This document shows positions 61,391-64,000 of a stretch of DNA of 64,000 nucleotides, piece after piece. Position numbers and translations under genes: made by a program. The notes under the pieces are model-generated. The model saw only the letters and a program-made list of their open reading frames with translations. It was not told where the DNA came from and searched no databases. This DNA is from Diadophis punctatus similis (Eukaryota; Chordata; Lepidosauria; Squamata; Dipsadidae). The DNA is taken from positions 47,783,859 through 47,847,858 of the forward strand of contig JALIGW010000001.1 in assembly GCA_023053685.1 (NCBI GenBank). Direction: 5' to 3'. Numbering within the stretch: the stretch's first letter is position 1; the number at the start of each line of letters is the position of its first letter.

Positions 61391-61613
61391 CCATTGTGGC
61401 ACAGTGGTTAGAATGCAGTATTGCAGGCTAATTCTGCTGAACTGCCAGCAATTCGGCAGTTCGATCCTGACCAGCCGAGCCTTCCATCCTTCCAAGGTTG
61501 GTAAAATGAGGACCCAGATTGTTGGGGGGGCACTTTTCTGGCTCTGTAAACCACTTAGAGAAGGCTGTAAAGCATTATGAAGCAGTATATAAGTCTAAGT
61601 GCTATTGCTACAG
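61391..61613 (+). mobile_element. Sauria-type SINE
   Basis: Head 'tggcacagtggttagaatgc', B-box-like 'cagttcgatcctgacc', body 'ccttccatccttccaaggtt' and 'aatgaggacccagattgttg', tail 'agtatataagtctaagtgct' then 'attgctac'. It starts about 10 bp after the TSD of the hAT element. Confidence 0.92.
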
Positions 61614-62113
61614 TATGGTTATTTTTCTTTTTCCCAGTCAAATGAGAAGGCTGCTGGTCTTGATCTAGCCAGTGATCTTTTGAACTTTTTTTGGCTCTGT
61701 GTCTTTGAATGTTTATAGACTTCAAAGCAATCACAAATTCCTGTAATACAAATTTAGCAGTACACAAAATCCATTTTAGAATCAGTAGCCACCCCTTCTC
61801 TCTTCAACAACCACTAAAGTTACAGAAATCCTTGTTAGCCATTTGAGCTGCTAGACATCATCTCTTTTCCTAGCTGCTTTCCCCCCCCCACAGTCCTCCT
61901 GGGTAATTTTTTTAAAAAAGATTTTCCTCTTTGCCATCCATGTCTGCCAACCTGCTCTTATCTCCCTAACAGCAAAGCAAATACAAACCGTTTTGTTTGG
62001 GTAAGTTCGTGAATCATGTTTTAGTTAAAGCTTTCTAAAAACAATGCAAAATATAAGAGTGTGGTCACATTAAAGAGCTAGATATAGACAGACAGTCAGA
62101 CAGGTGTTGACTT
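61614..62113. other. Unique intergenic DNA
   Basis: Nothing recognised. Confidence 0.35.
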
Positions 62114-62315
62114 CTGGCAATTGGGTGGACCAAACTCTGCAGTTTTCTTGGCAAGATTTCAAAAGTGTATTACTATTGCTTATTTTCTAGAGCTGAAAGA
62201 GAGTGACTGGCCTGAGAACCCCCCAATTGTCTTTGTACCTAAGAACTCACAGAAAACTCACAGTCTCCCAGTTTCTTTGTCTGTTGCTTTAAACCACTAC
62301 ACCAAACTAGCTTTA
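62114..62315 (-). mobile_element. tRNA-derived SINE (AGCCAGCTGGGTGAC type), diverged
   Basis: Antisense: 'tctgcagttttcttggcaag', 'gagagtgactggcctgagaa', 'cacagtctcccagtttcttt' and 'aaaccactacaccaaactag'. Confidence 0.78.
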
Positions 62316-62515
62316 AAAAAATAAGCACACAAAAATAGTATTGCCTGTATTGTCAGAAAGGTCACAACAGTGAGAAGAATAGCAGGTAATAGGTTGCACC
62401 TCTTTGATCTCCAATTATCTGAAACCTGAGAAATTTTTCAATCTGTGTCTTCTCTAATCTAGATCTCTCTAGGTGTCTTGGATTTCAGCTTCCATTGACC
62501 TGAGCTATACTGAAC

Positions 62516-62630
62516 TAAATGAACTAGCAGTTAAGGCACCTGACTAGAAGCCATGAGATTGTGAGTTCTAGTCCTTCCTGTATGCAGGAAGGCCAGCGGC
62601 TGGCAACTTTAGTCACTCTCTCTCAACCCA
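62516..62630 (+). mobile_element. tRNA-derived SINE head, truncated
   Basis: 'gaactagcagttaaggcacc' (A-box region) and 'ttgtgagttctagtccttcc' (B-box region), then 'agtcactctctctcaaccca', where a Sauria-type SINE follows directly and the rest of the SINE is lost. Confidence 0.75.
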
Positions 62631-62848
62631 AGGTGGCACAGTGGTTAGAGTGCGGTACTGCAGGCTACTTCAGCTGACTGCTAGCTGCAGTTCGGCAGTT
62701 CAAATCTCACCGGCTCAAGGTCGACTCAGCCTTCCATCCTTCCAAGGTGGGTAAAATGAGGACCCAGATTGTTGGGGGCAATATGCTGACTCTGTAAACT
62801 GCTTAGAAAGGGCTGTAAAAGCACTATGAAGCGGTATATAAGTCTAAG
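62631..62848 (+). mobile_element. Sauria-type SINE
   Basis: 'aggtggcacagtggttagag', 'gcagttcaaatctcaccggc', 'ccttccatccttccaaggtg', 'aatgaggacccagattgttg' and tail 'cggtatataagtctaagt', followed by (AATTC)n. It is the cleanest copy in the window. Confidence 0.94.
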
Positions 62849-62886
62849 TAATTCAATTCAATTCAATTCAATTCAATTCAATTCAA
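62849..62886. repeat. (AATTC)n microsatellite at a SINE tail
   Basis: Seven AATTC units directly at the 3' end of the SINE. Confidence 0.95.
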
Positions 62887-64000
62887 CCCAACTCATTCAT
62901 CTCACAGAGTTGTTATGAGGAAAATAGGAGGAGGAAGGAGTGTTATGCGAGTTTACCTTTATTTATAAAAATAATAAAAGTGGCATATAAATAAAATAGA
63001 TAAACTTTCTACCTTTATCCAATATATGCAGTGACTTATTAGTGTTTAACATTTGGTGAGAAAGAAGAACTATGAAACGTAGCCACAGAAATAGTTCTTT
63101 TGTTTTTCCAGGAATTAAACCATGTTTCCTGTCTCAACTGAACTTTCTTAACACAAGGAAGCTGTTCAAGTCAAGTCTAAAATGTGTACCAGTCCCAAAC
63201 AGCTGTTTTAAATCTTCTTCATCCCTGTTTGTACAGCTGTAATGAAAAACTAAGGGCAGACATTATATTCTGAATCTGATTCTCCAGTGCAGAATGTCTT
63301 CTTCCCTTCAGGAGCCCTGAACTTCAAATCCGCTGGCCCTCATTCCTAGAATCACAACTCTGCAACTGGGACTTCCAAGAAGGAAGCTTAAGACACACCT
63401 GTAAGGCATCAGGTTGGGAGAGGCTACAACACACAGGGGATAATATGCTTTCAAAATGTTAGGCACAAATGTTTTGCATAAATTATTTAAAAACTAGGCA
63501 TAAATTATTCCCATTTCAATAATAAATTATACATAATCTTAAATAATAAATTATACACGATTTATGTATACATTTTAGACAGAAGATAATATGCTAATTT
63601 AGCAGCCTCCTCTTTTATTACCCAAAAAAAGTGTACTATTTGTCCATCATATGGAGGATTTAGGCAGGATAGGAAACAACATTTTTATCTATGTCTGTCC
63701 AATTGAGATGCCAGATAGAACATTGTCCTATCTTATCATCTTGGAAGACAAAAGCCATTATCTAGGTATTGGGGGAAAAAAATCTGTCTGCTATAAATAA
63801 CTTTTCCACAGCTCAGTTCAAAGAATAAAAAAGAAATCCTCTGTGGAATGAAATGTCATTTCACTCTCCAGTTCTCTGCAGCAATAATCGCATGCAAAGG
63901 AAAAAAAAAAAAAGTATAATCACTTTAACAGAAAAAAGTTCATATCTCCATGGGGATACATTTCCCTAGACAGAACTTGGTTGTACCTCAGTATGTCGGT
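62887..64000. other. Unique intergenic DNA
   Basis: No gene or mobile element recognised up to the window end. Confidence 0.35.

Noticed and set aside
60835..61580. Open frames of 178 and 212 codons on both strands
   Set aside because: Both come from the palindromic core of a hAT MITE, which makes mirrored frames.

Overview
The window looks like reptile nuclear DNA, most likely from a snake. Evidence is an AT-rich intergenic background, CR1 (L3-like), RTE/Bov-B, L2 and Rex-like LINE pieces, tRNA-derived SINEs of the squamate type (ending in 'tatataagtctaagtgct'), long (AAAT)n, (ATT)n and (TTTC)n tracts, and very many short hAT-type inverted-repeat elements. The species call is inference.

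The only host gene I can support is SERTAD4 on the + strand. One internal coding exon (742-857) is spliced in phase to the terminal coding exon (5859-6578), which carries the SERTA motif and a complete C-terminus. The first coding exon(s) lie before base 1. A 3' UTR with several AATAAA signals follows. In mammals the next gene downstream is HHAT. I found no HHAT exon here, so 8-64 kb is best read as the SERTAD4-HHAT intergenic interval.

The rest is transposon archaeology. The largest coding unit is an uninterrupted 950-codon CR1 endonuclease-reverse transcriptase ORF at 42084-44936. It runs into a (ATT)n tract that is tail-to-tail with a second CR1 on the - strand. That second CR1 is split by a GGCGAACC-type hAT element, which is itself split by a third element (45.1-46.0 kb). 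A decayed Helitron (37.6-39.9 kb) keeps recognisable helicase motifs and is broken by a solo LTR with a perfect 5-bp TSD and by a hAT MITE with a perfect 8-bp TSD. A second solo LTR lies at 35.2-35.8 kb on the - strand.

I could read flanking 8-bp target duplications by eye for about twenty MITEs, so this is a dense record of several hAT families. Many carry palindromic CpG-rich cores with NRF1-, YY1- and, in one case, GABPA-like sites. Between the repeats are AT-rich unique stretches with no supported gene, a few of which look like candidate conserved noncoding DNA.
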